Assembly (NCBI GenBank): GCA_947492235.1
Contig: CANLLZ010000001.1
Coordinates: 682,001-746,000 of the forward strand
DNA length: 64,000 bases
Reading direction: 5' to 3'
Source: an uncultured Altererythrobacter sp.
GTDB lineage: Bacteria > Pseudomonadota > Alphaproteobacteria > Sphingomonadales > Sphingomonadaceae
Part shown: positions 1 through 8,599 of the stretch, piece by piece
Position numbering within the stretch: position 1 is the first letter of the stretch
How the letters are laid out: each line of letters begins with the position of its first letter
Translations under genes and position numbers: made by a program
The notes under the pieces: model-generated
Told to the model about the DNA's origin: nothing
The model's database searches: none
Seen by the model: only the letters and a program-made list of their open reading frames with translations

Positions 1-1
1 C

Positions 2-205
2 GGCGAACCACCGATGTGGATCCGCAGATATCATGAAGACTGGGTCGAACTGCAATTGGCACACAGCGAAGAGAACGAGGTTCGCGGGGCATACAATGCT
101 GCCGAATATCTCGCTCCCCGTCGTGCAATGCTGCAGGATTGGGCAGACTTCCTCGATTCCATCGGCGGCAAAGCGCAAAACATTGCTGTTTTGAGAGCCG
201 CTTGA
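2..205 (+). CDS. Tyrosine integrase, C-terminal end (partial, P4 type)
   Basis: The reading frame is open from the window edge and ends at 205. The roughly 67 visible residues match the C-terminal tail of P4-like (DUF4102-type) phage and island integrases: a QLAHSEENEVRGAYNAAEYL stretch, whose tyrosine before the NAAEYL segment corresponds to the recombinase catalytic Tyr, followed by an RRAMLQDWADFLD tail. Such integrases insert islands and integrative conjugative elements at tRNA genes. The rest of the gene lies outside the window, so the catalytic Arg/His residues and the attachment site cannot be checked. It supports reading the window as an integrated element whose left end is close by. 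Confidence 0.8.
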   Translation, partial: GEPPMWIRRYHEDWVELQLAHSEENEVRGAYNAAEYLAPRRAMLQDWADFLDSIGGKAQNIAVLRAA

Positions 206-212
206 CCTGCTC

Positions 213-416
213 CTAGGCGGGCACCTGCCCCAGCCATTCGACGCGAAGGCGGTCGAACCCGACAACGATACCCTCTGCGGTAACCTCAAATCCAAAGTCG
301 TTGTTTGAGGGTTCGTAGTCTTCGAGAACCCAATGATCTCCGGCATCGGTTACAATTACGGCTCCCCGAGGAAGGTGCTCGAGCCGTCCGCTGATCCTTT
401 TCCGATTCGTAGTCAT
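213..416 (-). CDS. Small conserved-type hypothetical protein (67 aa)
   Basis: The start is taken at ATG 416 (MTTNRKRISG) because it forms an ATGA overlap with the stop of the upstream transglycosylase gene, implying translational coupling. A start at 437 is possible but would overlap more. The product is small, soluble and acidic toward the middle (HWVLEDYEPSNNDFGFEV), with no membrane segment or signal peptide. I do not recognise a family. Its pairing with a secreted lytic transglycosylase suggests a transfer-accessory role, which is inference only. Confidence 0.6.
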   Translation of the reverse strand: MTTNRKRISGRLEHLPRGAVIVTDAGDHWVLEDYEPSNNDFGFEVTAEGIVVGFDRLRVEWLGQVPA

Positions 417-1003
417 ATCGAACCGTATGCCATCCATCGGTCGATAACGCTCTTCACATATCCAGGTGTTTCACGATTTTTCGGTATTCCGCCGGCTCGC
501 GACACGGCGCCGGGACCAGCATTGTATGCGGCCAGCGCGAGATGGATCGCACCGAAGCGCTCTAGCATCTGCTTCAGATACCGCGCGCCGCCATCGATGT
601 TCTCAGCCGGATCGTGGCGATTGCTGACACCAAGTTCTCTTGCCGTTCCCGGCATGAGTTGAGCGAGCCCAGCGGCGCCAGCCGGACTGATTGCCATCGG
701 GTTGAACCGCGATTCCTGCCAAATCAGGGCCTGAAGCAGTCGAGGCGGCAATTGGTATCGCGCTTCAGCTTGCCGGATGAGTGGCTCATACAAGGCTTCC
801 TTGAAGCTTCTATCGATATAGGCCGCGCCGCCATCTGGCTTGCCCAAGTGGATTGCAGTCGGGTTGAAAGCGCGCCCTTTGTCGTTTGTAACCTCAACTG
901 TGCCGAGGTCATGGTCGAAGACCTGAAACTCCTGCGCGTGCGCGGATCCCGAAATCGCAATCGCGAGCGCACCGCAACCGCAAGCCACCAGAGACATTCG
1001 CAT
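413..1003 (-). CDS. Lytic transglycosylase, SLT domain (conjugation-associated)
   Basis: A 196-residue secreted protein. ATG 1003 is chosen because AAAGG lies 8 nt upstream and it begins with a signal peptide (residues 1-24, ending AHAQ). The Slt/MltE-type domain spans about residues 70-190: the catalytic glutamate is E97 in ALIWQESRFNP, followed by a GAAGLAQLMPGTA motif and an AYNAGPG motif. Enzymes of this type cut peptidoglycan so that a secretion channel can cross the wall, and are standard accessories of type IV secretion. It is 33 kb from the main tra operon, but shares with it the TTTCCTACA element upstream (plus-strand 1060-1068), which suggests common control. Confidence 0.9.
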   Translation of the reverse strand: MRMSLVACGCGALAIAISGSAHAQEFQVFDHDLGTVEVTNDKGRAFNPTAIHLGKPDGGAAYIDRSFKEALYEPLIRQAEARYQLPPRLLQALIWQESRFNPMAISPAGAAGLAQLMPGTARELGVSNRHDPAENIDGGARYLKQMLERFGAIHLALAAYNAGPGAVSRAGGIPKNRETPGYVKSVIDRWMAYGSI

Positions 1004-1059
1004 TGAATTACCTTTCACGTTGCCTCGATCCGCAAGAGAACATAAATAGAACAAATGGG

Positions 1060-1068
1060 TGTAGGAAA
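1060..1068 (-). promoter_or_regulatory. TTTCCTACA element, copy 1 (before the transglycosylase)
   Basis: Read on the minus strand the sequence is CGTTTTCCTACACCC, 57 bp before the start codon of the lytic transglycosylase. The same 15 bp occur before the 109-aa relaxosome candidate (18241-18255) and before the pilin gene (52262-52276), and the 9-bp core before two more genes. Orientation relative to the gene is identical in all five. It could be a promoter part or a regulator site. Confidence 0.6.
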
Positions 1069-1143
1069 ACGTTTTTTTTGCAAGTTTATCCGAGAGGAGA
1101 GGGGTTCGTCTGGAGGGGGCAATTGTGAGGCGATGGAGCCGGT

Positions 1144-2058
1144 ATGCCTGTTTCGAATTCAACCCTGTCACGTACCTCGCTTGAGGACACCGCCCGCAAC
1201 ATCTGCGAAAGCCGAGGGGGCAAATGGTCAGGCACAAAGGGGATGGCGTGCTGTCCCGCGCATGATGACCGCACACCTTCGCTCGGCGTGACGCTCGGCC
1301 GAAAGGCTATTCTCTTCCATTGCTTTGCGGGCTGCGATCAACAGAGCGTGCTTTCCGCAATGGCGCGCGAAGGTTTCGAGGTGGCCAGGTTTTTCTCGGG
1401 TTCTTCGGCCGAGGATCAGATCGAGCCAACAAGGCTACGCACACCCTCGGCAGCAGCGTTGAGGATCTGGCGCGAAGCGGAACCATTGGGTGCCAGTCCG
1501 GCGAAGGCCTACCTCGAGAGCCGCGGCATCCTGGCCGCATCTTCAGCTCTTCGCTTTCATCCGCAAACGCCGCTCGGGCCGAAAGGACAGGCCCGCTTTC
1601 TTCCCGCTATGATTGCGGCGGTCAGCCTCGATGAGGGGCCGATCGCGATCCACCGCACGTTTTTGTCCACCGAGGCTTCAACCAAGGCCACCTTCGACAA
1701 GCCAAAGCGCGCGCTTGGCTCGCTCGGTGAAGCTGCTGTCCGTCTCTTTGCTCCGGTTTCCGGGAAGCTCGGCCTTGCCGAGGGGATCGAGAGCGCGTTG
1801 TCAGCCTATGCGCTCACCGGCATTCCCGTTTGGGCGACCCTTGGGAATGAGCGTTTCGGTCTCGTAAGCATTCCCGAGAGTGTGACCGAGCTTCATCTGT
1901 TCGTCGATCATGATGCTGGCGGCGAGCTGGCCGCCTCGCGTGGCCTCGGAGCCTACGCGCAGGAAGGGCGGACGATCCAAGTCCGCAAGCCACATCCAAG
2001 CGATACCGACTGGAACGATGAACTCATAGCATGGCTGCGCCGCAAAGCGGCGCGTTAG
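1144..2058 (+). CDS. DNA primase-like protein, CHC2 zinc finger plus toprim domain
   Basis: A 304-residue protein. The N-terminus carries a primase zinc finger (C36/C37, H40, C60 and C64 in CCPAHDD and FHCFAGC), followed by a helical region and a toprim domain from about residue 205, with LAEGIESALSA as the acidic motif and a DHDAGG motif for metal binding. Proteins of this build are common on sphingomonad and rhizobial conjugative elements and are thought to prime complementary-strand synthesis after transfer or during replication. It starts a plus-strand run with the helicase and ParB-like genes. GGAG sits 5 nt before ATG 1144. Confidence 0.88.
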   Translation: MPVSNSTLSRTSLEDTARNICESRGGKWSGTKGMACCPAHDDRTPSLGVTLGRKAILFHCFAGCDQQSVLSAMAREGFEVARFFSGSSAEDQIEPTRLRTPSAAALRIWREAEPLGASPAKAYLESRGILAASSALRFHPQTPLGPKGQARFLPAMIAAVSLDEGPIAIHRTFLSTEASTKATFDKPKRALGSLGEAAVRLFAPVSGKLGLAEGIESALSAYALTGIPVWATLGNERFGLVSIPESVTELHLFVDHDAGGELAASRGLGAYAQEGRTIQVRKPHPSDTDWNDELIAWLRRKAAR

Positions 2059-2133
2059 AGGAGAGAGGGCTTCTCGATTTCTTGATCCGGCAGAGGGCGT
2101 GTCCCGATGCCCCCATCAGGAGGACGAATTGCC

Positions 2134-5100
2134 ATGTTTCAATCAGACCTGTTTCCCGCCGGCGAGCAGTTGCCGTCCATACCCTTGGCCTATGCCATTG
2201 GCACCCGAGTTGCCGCGCTTCTTGCTTCGGGTCGTCATCTTACCCGTACCGACATTTCCGGGCTGTTCGCCGAAGAGACCGGTGTTCTCGACTGGGGAGG
2301 TGCCTGGACGATCGACGACTACAACAGCGCGGTCGAGATCGGCGCACTACTCTGGCTTCGAGAGTCCTCACGGATCGATCTGGCGACGAATGTACACGAA
2401 GCCGAAGCGCGGTTCGACTGGCTCGAAGCAGCTTTGCCGCCGCGGCACGTGCGCAGCGAAGCACAGGTCGAGCTCCAACAGTTCTCGACCCCGCCAATGC
2501 TGGCCTGGCTGATGGCGAAGGCCGCAGCAGTTGCTGCGCAAGACACGCTTCTCGAACCATCCGCCGGTAATGGCGCCCTTGCGCTTTGGGGCAGCGTCCA
2601 GAACGCTTCGCTGCTCCTCAACGAGATCGATCCGGCAAGACGAGACTGCCTCGGCCACATCTTCCCCGCAGCCGCGATCACCACGTATGACGGGGAGCTG
2701 ATCGCCGACCTGGTGCGCGGCCCTGTTCCGTCGGTCGTGCTGATGAACCCGCCATTCGCCCGCAGCCAGGAACGCGGCAAGGACGGTGAGACCGCCATGC
2801 GTCACCTGCGCGGTGCGATCCGAGTGGCTGCAAATGGGGCGAGGATAGTCGCCATCATGCCCGAAGGCTTCGATGCTTCCGCTTTCGCCAAAGCACAGGA
2901 CGAAACGTCGCTCGTGCTCAATGTCCGCTTGGAGCAGATGTTTCGCCGGACAGGGACGGGGATTGCCGTTCGACTGGTCGTGTTCGACAAGACGCCGACT
3001 GCGGCTTCGCCCGCGATCACCGGAGATACTGCCGACCTGATCGCGCTCCACGAGCTTATCACTGCGCTTCCGCCCCGTGCGCAGACATCCGCCAACATCC
3101 ATCGCCTGCCAGTCGGCAAGCCAGTGCGCCTCGTTTGCAAGACTTCGACCCAAAGCGCGCCGGTTCGGCCGGTGGCGCCGTTCGCCGCGACACCAGCAGC
3201 CAGCGCGAATGCGATCGACCTTGCCTATTCGGTCCTCGCCGACCCCGCGCCTGTGCCCGAACAGGCAGGCATCTACCTGCCTTACCGGCCCAGCCGCATC
3301 GCCTTCGAAGATGCGCCGGTCCATCCCACCCCGCTCGTGGAATCGGTCGCCATGGGTTCGGTCGCGGCACCGCAGCCCGATGTTTGCCCGCGCCTTCCCG
3401 CAGGTTGGCAGGCCGATGGCCTGCTGTCCGAAGCGCAATGCGAGACACTCGTTTACGCTGCCCAGGCATTTTCGCGTGATCTTCCAGGTCAGTTCAAGGT
3501 CAGCCAGGAAGCCACCTCGCTGGAGCTGTCCGAAGATGGGCACACCTACCGGCAGGGCTTCTTCCTTGGCGACGGGACCGGAGCGGGCAAGGGACGGCAG
3601 ATCGCAGCGGTCATCATGGACCGCTGGCTCGCAGGCGAGCGCCGGCATGTCTGGATCACCAAGAACGAGGCGCTGCTCGAAGATGCACGCCGCGACTGGG
3701 AAGCGCTTGGCGGACTACCGCTCGATCTCCAGCCGCTCTCGCGCTGGAAACTCGGCCAGCCCGTAACGATGTCCGAAGGCATTCTCTTCGTCACCTATCC
3801 GACGCTGCGCTCGGGCCGCGCCGAGGATACGCGGCTCGACCAGATCCTTGCCTGGGCGGGCGAGGATTTCGACGGCGTGATCGCTTTCGACGAAGCCCAT
3901 GCGATGGCTAATGCGCTCGGGGGCTCTTCAATCCGCGGCAAGGTCAAGGGCTCTGAACAAGGGATGGCGGGCGTCAGGCTGCAGAACCACTTGCCGCGCG
4001 CCCGCGTGCTTTACGCGTCTGCCACTGGCGCTTCGGATATCGCCAACCTCGGTTACACTTCCCGCCTCGGCCTTTGGGGACCCGAGACCGCTTTTCCGAC
4101 CCACGAGGCATTCATGACCGAGATCCGCGCTGGCGGCGTCGCGGCGATGGAGCTCGTCGCCCGTGATCTCAAGGCCCAGGGCCTCTATCTTGCCCGTGCG
4201 CTGTCCTTCGCCGGGGTCGAGTACGACATCCTCGAACATAGCCTGACCGAAGCACAGGTACGGATCTACGATGCCTATGCTGATGCCTGGGCGATCATCC
4301 ACCGCAACCTCGAAGCTGCGCTCGAAGCAACCCGCGTGGTCGACGAGGACAGCGGCGACACGCTCAACCGCAATGCCAAGGCTGCGGCGCTATCGATCTT
4401 CGAAGGCACCAAGCAGCGCTTCTTTGCCCAGCTCCTGCTTTCGATGAAATTGCCGAGCCTGATCCCCGCGATGGAAGTAGCGCTTGGCGAAGAGAATTCG
4501 GTTGTCGTGCAGCTGGTCTCGACCGCCGAGGCCATGCTCGACCGGCGCCTTGCCGACCTTACCGTGGAAGAACGCGAAGCTCTCGATATCGATCTGTCCC
4601 CGCGTGAATACGTCATCGACTACCTTACGAAGAGCTTCCCGATACGATTGATGCAGGTATTCGCCGACGAGGACGGCAATCTTCGCTCCGAGGCGATGAG
4701 CGACGGAGAGGGCAATCCCGTTTTCTGCCCGCGCGCCATTGCTGTGCGCGATGCGCTGATCGAACAGCTTTGCGCACTGCCGCCCATCGCCACTGCGCTC
4801 GATGCGATTATCGAACATTTCGGAACCGACGCCGTGGCCGAAGTCACGGGCCGGACCCGCAGGCTTGTACTGGGCCGCGATGGTGAGCAGCGCCTCGAAC
4901 GGCGTAGCCCCAGCGCCAATGTCGCCGAAGCCCAAAGCTTCATGGAAGGGATCAAGCGCATCCTGGTCTTCTCGGATGCGGGCGGCACGGGGCGATCCTA
5001 TCATGCCGACCTCGGCTGCCGAAACCAGCAGCGCAGGGTTCATTTCCTGCTCGAGCCGGGCTGGCGCGCGGACAACGCCATCCAGGGTCTTGGTCGTACC

Positions 5101-6381
5101 AACCGCACCAACCAGGCCTCGGCCCCGCTGTTTCGGCCGGTAACCACCGACGTAAAGGGCGAACGCCGATTCATCTCAACCATTGCGCGAAGGCTCGACG
5201 CATTGGGCGCGCTGACGCGCGGCCAGCGCCAGACGGGCGGTCAGAACCTGTTCGACCCGGCCGACAATCTCGAAAGCGACTATGCGCGCGACGCGCTCAG
5301 CCGCTGGTTCCAGCTGCTCTATGACGGCAAGCTCGAAGCCACGAGTTTCGGGAATTTTGTCGAGCGTACGGGTCTCCGGCTCGAAAACCCCGATGGCGGG
5401 CTGACCGACAATCTCCCGACGATTCAGCGTTGGCTCAACCGCATTCTCGCGCTGCCGATCGCGCTCCAGAACGCCATATTTGATGAATACCTTGGTCTCG
5501 TCGAAGCGCGGATCGAAGCCGCGCGCGAGGCCGGAACGCTCGACCAGGGACTGGAAACCGTCAGGGTTGATCGTTTCAATGTCCTGGCAGATGAACTCCT
5601 GCGCACCGATCCCGTGACCGGAGCCGAGACCCGTCTCGTCTCGCTCGAAATGACGAGGCACCTTCGGCCTCTGCGATTGCAGCGCCTGGTGCGGATGCAC
5701 GAGATCGGCAGCCCGCACGCTATCCCGATGCGCAATACGCGCTCGGGCAAGGTCGCCCTCTCGGTTCCTGCCCGGCGCCTTATCGCTGACGACGGGGCCG
5801 TGATCGAACGTCGGCGCCTTCTGCGACCGCTCAAGTCCGCGAACTGGACACTTGAGGCACTCGGTGAGAGCCACTGGGAAGAAATTGGCGTCACTGCGTT
5901 CACCAGCGCCTGGAGGACCGAGGAAGAAGAGGCGGCCAAATCACCGGTTACCGAGCGCGTCCATCTCGCCACCGGACTGCTGCTCCCGGTCTGGAAGCGC
6001 CTCCCCGGCGATCATGTCCGCGTCACCCGGCTCGTTGCCGAGGACGGCCAGTCGATCATCGGCCGCGAAGTGCTCGATGTCGATCTCGCTGCAATCGCCG
6101 ATACCTTTGGCCTTTCCGGGGTTACCGGACCATCGGCAGAGCAGATCGGCGACCTCGTCCTCGCCAGCGGCAAACCGCTGTGCCTCGCAAGCCACGACTC
6201 CCTGACTGTGAAGCGCTCGCTGGTCGGCGGCGAACAGCGCCTTGAACTGACCGGGTTCTCGCCCGACCGGCTCGACTGGTACAAGAACAAGGGCTGCTTC
6301 ACCGAGATCATCCGCTACCGCACGCGGCTGTTCGTCCCGGTGTCGAAAGCCTCTTTGATCCTTCCCGCGCTTGCCGCCTGA
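2134..6381 (+). CDS. Strawberry-notch family methylase/helicase fusion
   Basis: A 1,415-residue protein. ATG 2134 is preferred over 2107 because AGGAGG lies 10 nt upstream. Residues 141-147 (EPSAGNG) and 205-208 (NPPF) form the SAM-binding and catalytic motifs of an N6-adenine-type DNA methyltransferase. A superfamily 2 helicase core follows, with a Walker A loop at 479-487 (GDGTGAGKG) and DEAH at 586-589. The C-terminal half has the Strawberry-notch helicase C-terminal motif with NAIQGLGRTNRTNQ near residue 980. Such fusions are frequent on plasmids and integrative elements of sphingomonads, where they are suspected to act in DNA protection or anti-restriction. Substrate and role are not proven. 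Confidence 0.88.
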   Translation: MFQSDLFPAGEQLPSIPLAYAIGTRVAALLASGRHLTRTDISGLFAEETGVLDWGGAWTIDDYNSAVEIGALLWLRESSRIDLATNVHEAEARFDWLEAALPPRHVRSEAQVELQQFSTPPMLAWLMAKAAAVAAQDTLLEPSAGNGALALWGSVQNASLLLNEIDPARRDCLGHIFPAAAITTYDGELIADLVRGPVPSVVLMNPPFARSQERGKDGETAMRHLRGAIRVAANGARIVAIMPEGFDASAFAKAQDETSLVLNVRLEQMFRRTGTGIAVRLVVFDKTPTAASPAITGDTADLIALHELITALPPRAQTSANIHRLPVGKPVRLVCKTSTQSAPVRPVAPFAATPAASANAIDLAYSVLADPAPVPEQAGIYLPYRPSRIAFEDAPVHPTPLVESVAMGSVAAPQPDVCPRLPAGWQADGLLSEAQCETLVYAAQAFSRDLPGQFKVSQEATSLELSEDGHTYRQGFFLGDGTGAGKGRQIAAVIMDRWLAGERRHVWITKNEALLEDARRDWEALGGLPLDLQPLSRWKLGQPVTMSEGILFVTYPTLRSGRAEDTRLDQILAWAGEDFDGVIAFDEAHAMANALGGSSIRGKVKGSEQGMAGVRLQNHLPRARVLYASATGASDIANLGYTSRLGLWGPETAFPTHEAFMTEIRAGGVAAMELVARDLKAQGLYLARALSFAGVEYDILEHSLTEAQVRIYDAYADAWAIIHRNLEAALEATRVVDEDSGDTLNRNAKAAALSIFEGTKQRFFAQLLLSMKLPSLIPAMEVALGEENSVVVQLVSTAEAMLDRRLADLTVEEREALDIDLSPREYVIDYLTKSFPIRLMQVFADEDGNLRSEAMSDGEGNPVFCPRAIAVRDALIEQLCALPPIATALDAIIEHFGTDAVAEVTGRTRRLVLGRDGEQRLERRSPSANVAEAQSFMEGIKRILVFSDAGGTGRSYHADLGCRNQQRRVHFLLEPGWRADNAIQGLGRTNRTNQASAPLFRPVTTDVKGERRFISTIARRLDALGALTRGQRQTGGQNLFDPADNLESDYARDALSRWFQLLYDGKLEATSFGNFVERTGLRLENPDGGLTDNLPTIQRWLNRILALPIALQNAIFDEYLGLVEARIEAAREAGTLDQGLETVRVDRFNVLADELLRTDPVTGAETRLVSLEMTRHLRPLRLQRLVRMHEIGSPHAIPMRNTRSGKVALSVPARRLIADDGAVIERRRLLRPLKSANWTLEALGESHWEEIGVTAFTSAWRTEEEEAAKSPVTERVHLATGLLLPVWKRLPGDHVRVTRLVAEDGQSIIGREVLDVDLAAIADTFGLSGVTGPSAEQIGDLVLASGKPLCLASHDSLTVKRSLVGGEQRLELTGFSPDRLDWYKNKGCFTEIIRYRTRLFVPVSKASLILPALAA

Positions 6382-6396
6382 TCCCTCGGGCAGACC

Positions 6397-6434
6397 CCAT
6401 TCTCAGAATGAGAGTGGAGGGAGCCCTTTGGGCT
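6397..6434 (+). promoter_or_regulatory. Tandem hairpins in the leader of the ParB-like gene
   Basis: Two stem-loops follow the helicase stop codon: a 9-bp stem with a GAA loop (6397-6417, one G-U pair) and AGCCC-TTT-GGGCT (6422-6434). CCTGAT at the stop codon could also pair with ATCAGG that contains the Shine-Dalgarno of the next gene (6472-6477). No T tract follows, so this is more likely a leader or processing structure than a strong terminator. Confidence 0.45.
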
Positions 6435-6485
6435 TGTGGGCCTCGTGATCCTCACCTGCGCCTTCAATCCATCAGGAGAACACCT

Positions 6486-8459
6486 ATGATCCAGTCGATT
6501 CCCTTGAAGAAGCTCGTCCCGAGCCCGCGCAACGTTCGCAAGTCGAGCGACGTGCTGGCCGACCTCCAGCTGCGGGCAGACATTGCTGCGCGCGGCCTGC
6601 TGCAGAACCTCGTCGTGCGCAAAGGAAAGCGCGGCAAGTTCGAAGTCGAGGCCGGCGGTCGCCGTCTCACCGCGCTGCAGGCGCTGGCCGAAGAGGGCAC
6701 CTTGCCCGAGAACCACGAGGTCACCTGCCTCGTCATCGAAGGCGAAGAAAGCGAAGTGCGCGAAGCCAGTCTTGCTGAGAACTTCCAGCGCCTCGCGATG
6801 AACCCCGCCGACGAGGCGCAGGCCTTCGCCTCCATCATCGAGGCAGGGGCTACCACCGAAGACGTGGCGCGCCGCTTCGGCCTCACCGTCCGGTTCGTCG
6901 AAGGGCGTCTGCGCCTGGCAAGTCTCGCGCCTTGCGTCTTCGAAGCGCTCGCCGAAGGCACGATCACGCTCGACATGGCCAAGGCCTACGGCGCGATTTC
7001 CGACGTCGAGCGCCAGGCGCATGTCTATGCTGAGCTGCAGCACGCCTGGTACCAGATCACGCCCGACACGATCCGCCGCATGGTGCTCGATGCCACGGTG
7101 CGCGGTTCCGATCCGCGAGCTGTGCTAGTCGGACGCGATGCCTATCTCGACGCAGGTGGTCGGATCGAGCGCGAACTGTTCGACGATGATGCCAGCGAGA
7201 GCTGGATCGATGTCGCGCTGCTCGAGGACCTCGCGCACAAGGCCATGGACGAAGCCGCAGAAAAGGCCGCGCTCGAATATGGCCTTGCCTGGGTGCGCCC
7301 GACCCTTGGCAACTACGTCAGCCATGACCTCGTCGAAGGTCTGAGCCGTCTGCCTTGCGACCCTGCGCCGATGACCGAACAGGAAGCTCAGGAACTCGGC
7401 GAGCTCGAGGCCGACTACGACCGCGTCGCCGCTGTGCTCGAAGACGAGGACAGCGACGAGGACGAGGTCGCCAAGGCCGAGAAGGAACTAGTGGTGATCG
7501 ACCGTGCCATGCGCGTGCTCAATGACCGGCCGCCGGTACTCGCCGACGAACTGAAACCGGAGGCCGGCGCCTTCCTCGTCCTCTCGCGCAATGGCGAGCC
7601 GACCCTGGTCCCGCAGTTCTACACCGAGACCGAGGTCATCGCTGACGAAGGCGTGGTCGAGGCCATTGAAGAGAGCGGTGCGGCTAAGCCCAAGGGGAGC
7701 TCGCTTTCCCAGCGCCTGCTCGACGAACTCGCAATGCAGCGCCGCGACATCCTGGCAATCCATCTCGCCAACGACCCGGCACTAGCGCTCGACTTCATGG
7801 TCTTCACGCTCGCCGATGCCGATGGGCACGACTGGCGCGCCAAGAAAGCGTCGACCCTCGTTGGCTCGGTCGCGTCCGGGCCTATCACCGGGTTCGAGGC
7901 GAAGGATGCGCCGGCGAGTGCCGCGCTTGCCGAGTTCGCCGGGTCGCTCGATGAAAACTGGCGTGCGGGTGAAAGCGATGTCGAGCGGTTCGCGAAATTC
8001 CGAGCGCTTTCCGACGAGGCGCGCTCAGCATGGCTTGGCCATGTCGTCTCGCGCACTCTGGTTGCCAGCCTTGCCTGCGAAGGCGAACGATCGGTGCCGA
8101 TGCACGAGGCACTCGGCTCGCTCCTCGAAATCGAGACCGCGCATTGGTGGCGTCCCACGGCGAAAAACTACTTCGACCGGGTGGCTAAGGCGCGCACGCT
8201 CGAAGCGCTCGACGCCGCCGGCGGTCCCGAACTGGTCAGTCGTTATGCCGCATCGAAGAAGGCTGAGCTTGCGAGCGCTGCCGAACGCATCTTCTCGGGC
8301 AACTTCATTGGCGAGCCCGAGGTCAAGGAACGGGCGCAGGCTTGGGTTCCGCCGATCATGCGGTTCAACGATTCTGAAGAAGTCGAATTGGCCGACCACG
8401 ACGGAGACGAGGCGGTCAACGCCGAAGGAACTGACGAGATTGCCGAGCAGGCAGCCTGA
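6486..8459 (+). CDS. ParB/RepB N-terminal domain protein
   Basis: A 657-residue protein; ATG 6486 has AGGAGAA 5 nt upstream. The N-terminal 100 residues are the ParB/Spo0J nuclease-fold domain (MIQSIPLKKLVPSPRNVRKS, then AGGRRLTALQAL and the box ASLAENFQRLAMNPADEAQAF). A helix-turn-helix follows at about 125-160 (TTEDVARRFGLTVRFVEGRL). The remaining 450 residues include a very acidic stretch (EDEDSDEDEVAKAEKE). Chromosomal ParB proteins are about half this length, and no parA gene is adjacent, so this is the large accessory type found on sphingomonad mobile elements rather than a standard partition protein. Role unknown. Confidence 0.82.
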   Translation: MIQSIPLKKLVPSPRNVRKSSDVLADLQLRADIAARGLLQNLVVRKGKRGKFEVEAGGRRLTALQALAEEGTLPENHEVTCLVIEGEESEVREASLAENFQRLAMNPADEAQAFASIIEAGATTEDVARRFGLTVRFVEGRLRLASLAPCVFEALAEGTITLDMAKAYGAISDVERQAHVYAELQHAWYQITPDTIRRMVLDATVRGSDPRAVLVGRDAYLDAGGRIERELFDDDASESWIDVALLEDLAHKAMDEAAEKAALEYGLAWVRPTLGNYVSHDLVEGLSRLPCDPAPMTEQEAQELGELEADYDRVAAVLEDEDSDEDEVAKAEKELVVIDRAMRVLNDRPPVLADELKPEAGAFLVLSRNGEPTLVPQFYTETEVIADEGVVEAIEESGAAKPKGSSLSQRLLDELAMQRRDILAIHLANDPALALDFMVFTLADADGHDWRAKKASTLVGSVASGPITGFEAKDAPASAALAEFAGSLDENWRAGESDVERFAKFRALSDEARSAWLGHVVSRTLVASLACEGERSVPMHEALGSLLEIETAHWWRPTAKNYFDRVAKARTLEALDAAGGPELVSRYAASKKAELASAAERIFSGNFIGEPEVKERAQAWVPPIMRFNDSEEVELADHDGDEAVNAEGTDEIAEQAA

Positions 8460-8489
8460 CCCCTCCTGACAGGTCCAGGTCACTCGGCA

Positions 8490-8519
8490 GGCGGTCCGTC
8501 CCTCTCGGGACGGGCCGCC
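8490..8519. terminator. Strong 13-bp hairpin between converging operons
   Basis: GGCGGTCCGTCCC (8490-8502) pairs with GGGACGGGCCGCC (8507-8519) around a TCTC loop, with one G-U pair. It lies between the ParB-like gene and the converging end of the CBASS operon and could terminate both. There is no clear T tract on either side. Confidence 0.6.
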
Positions 8520-8599
8520 ATCTGGATGTTAAAATCTGAGCCGCATTTGGGCTGGAAGCCCTCGGTCAGCTTCGGCTTCGCTCACCGAATAGTCGGCCA

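Noticed and set aside
6486-8459. Calling the ParB-like gene a partition gene
   Set aside because: No parA or parS-like repeats are next to it, and the protein is about twice the usual length, so only the domain name is given.
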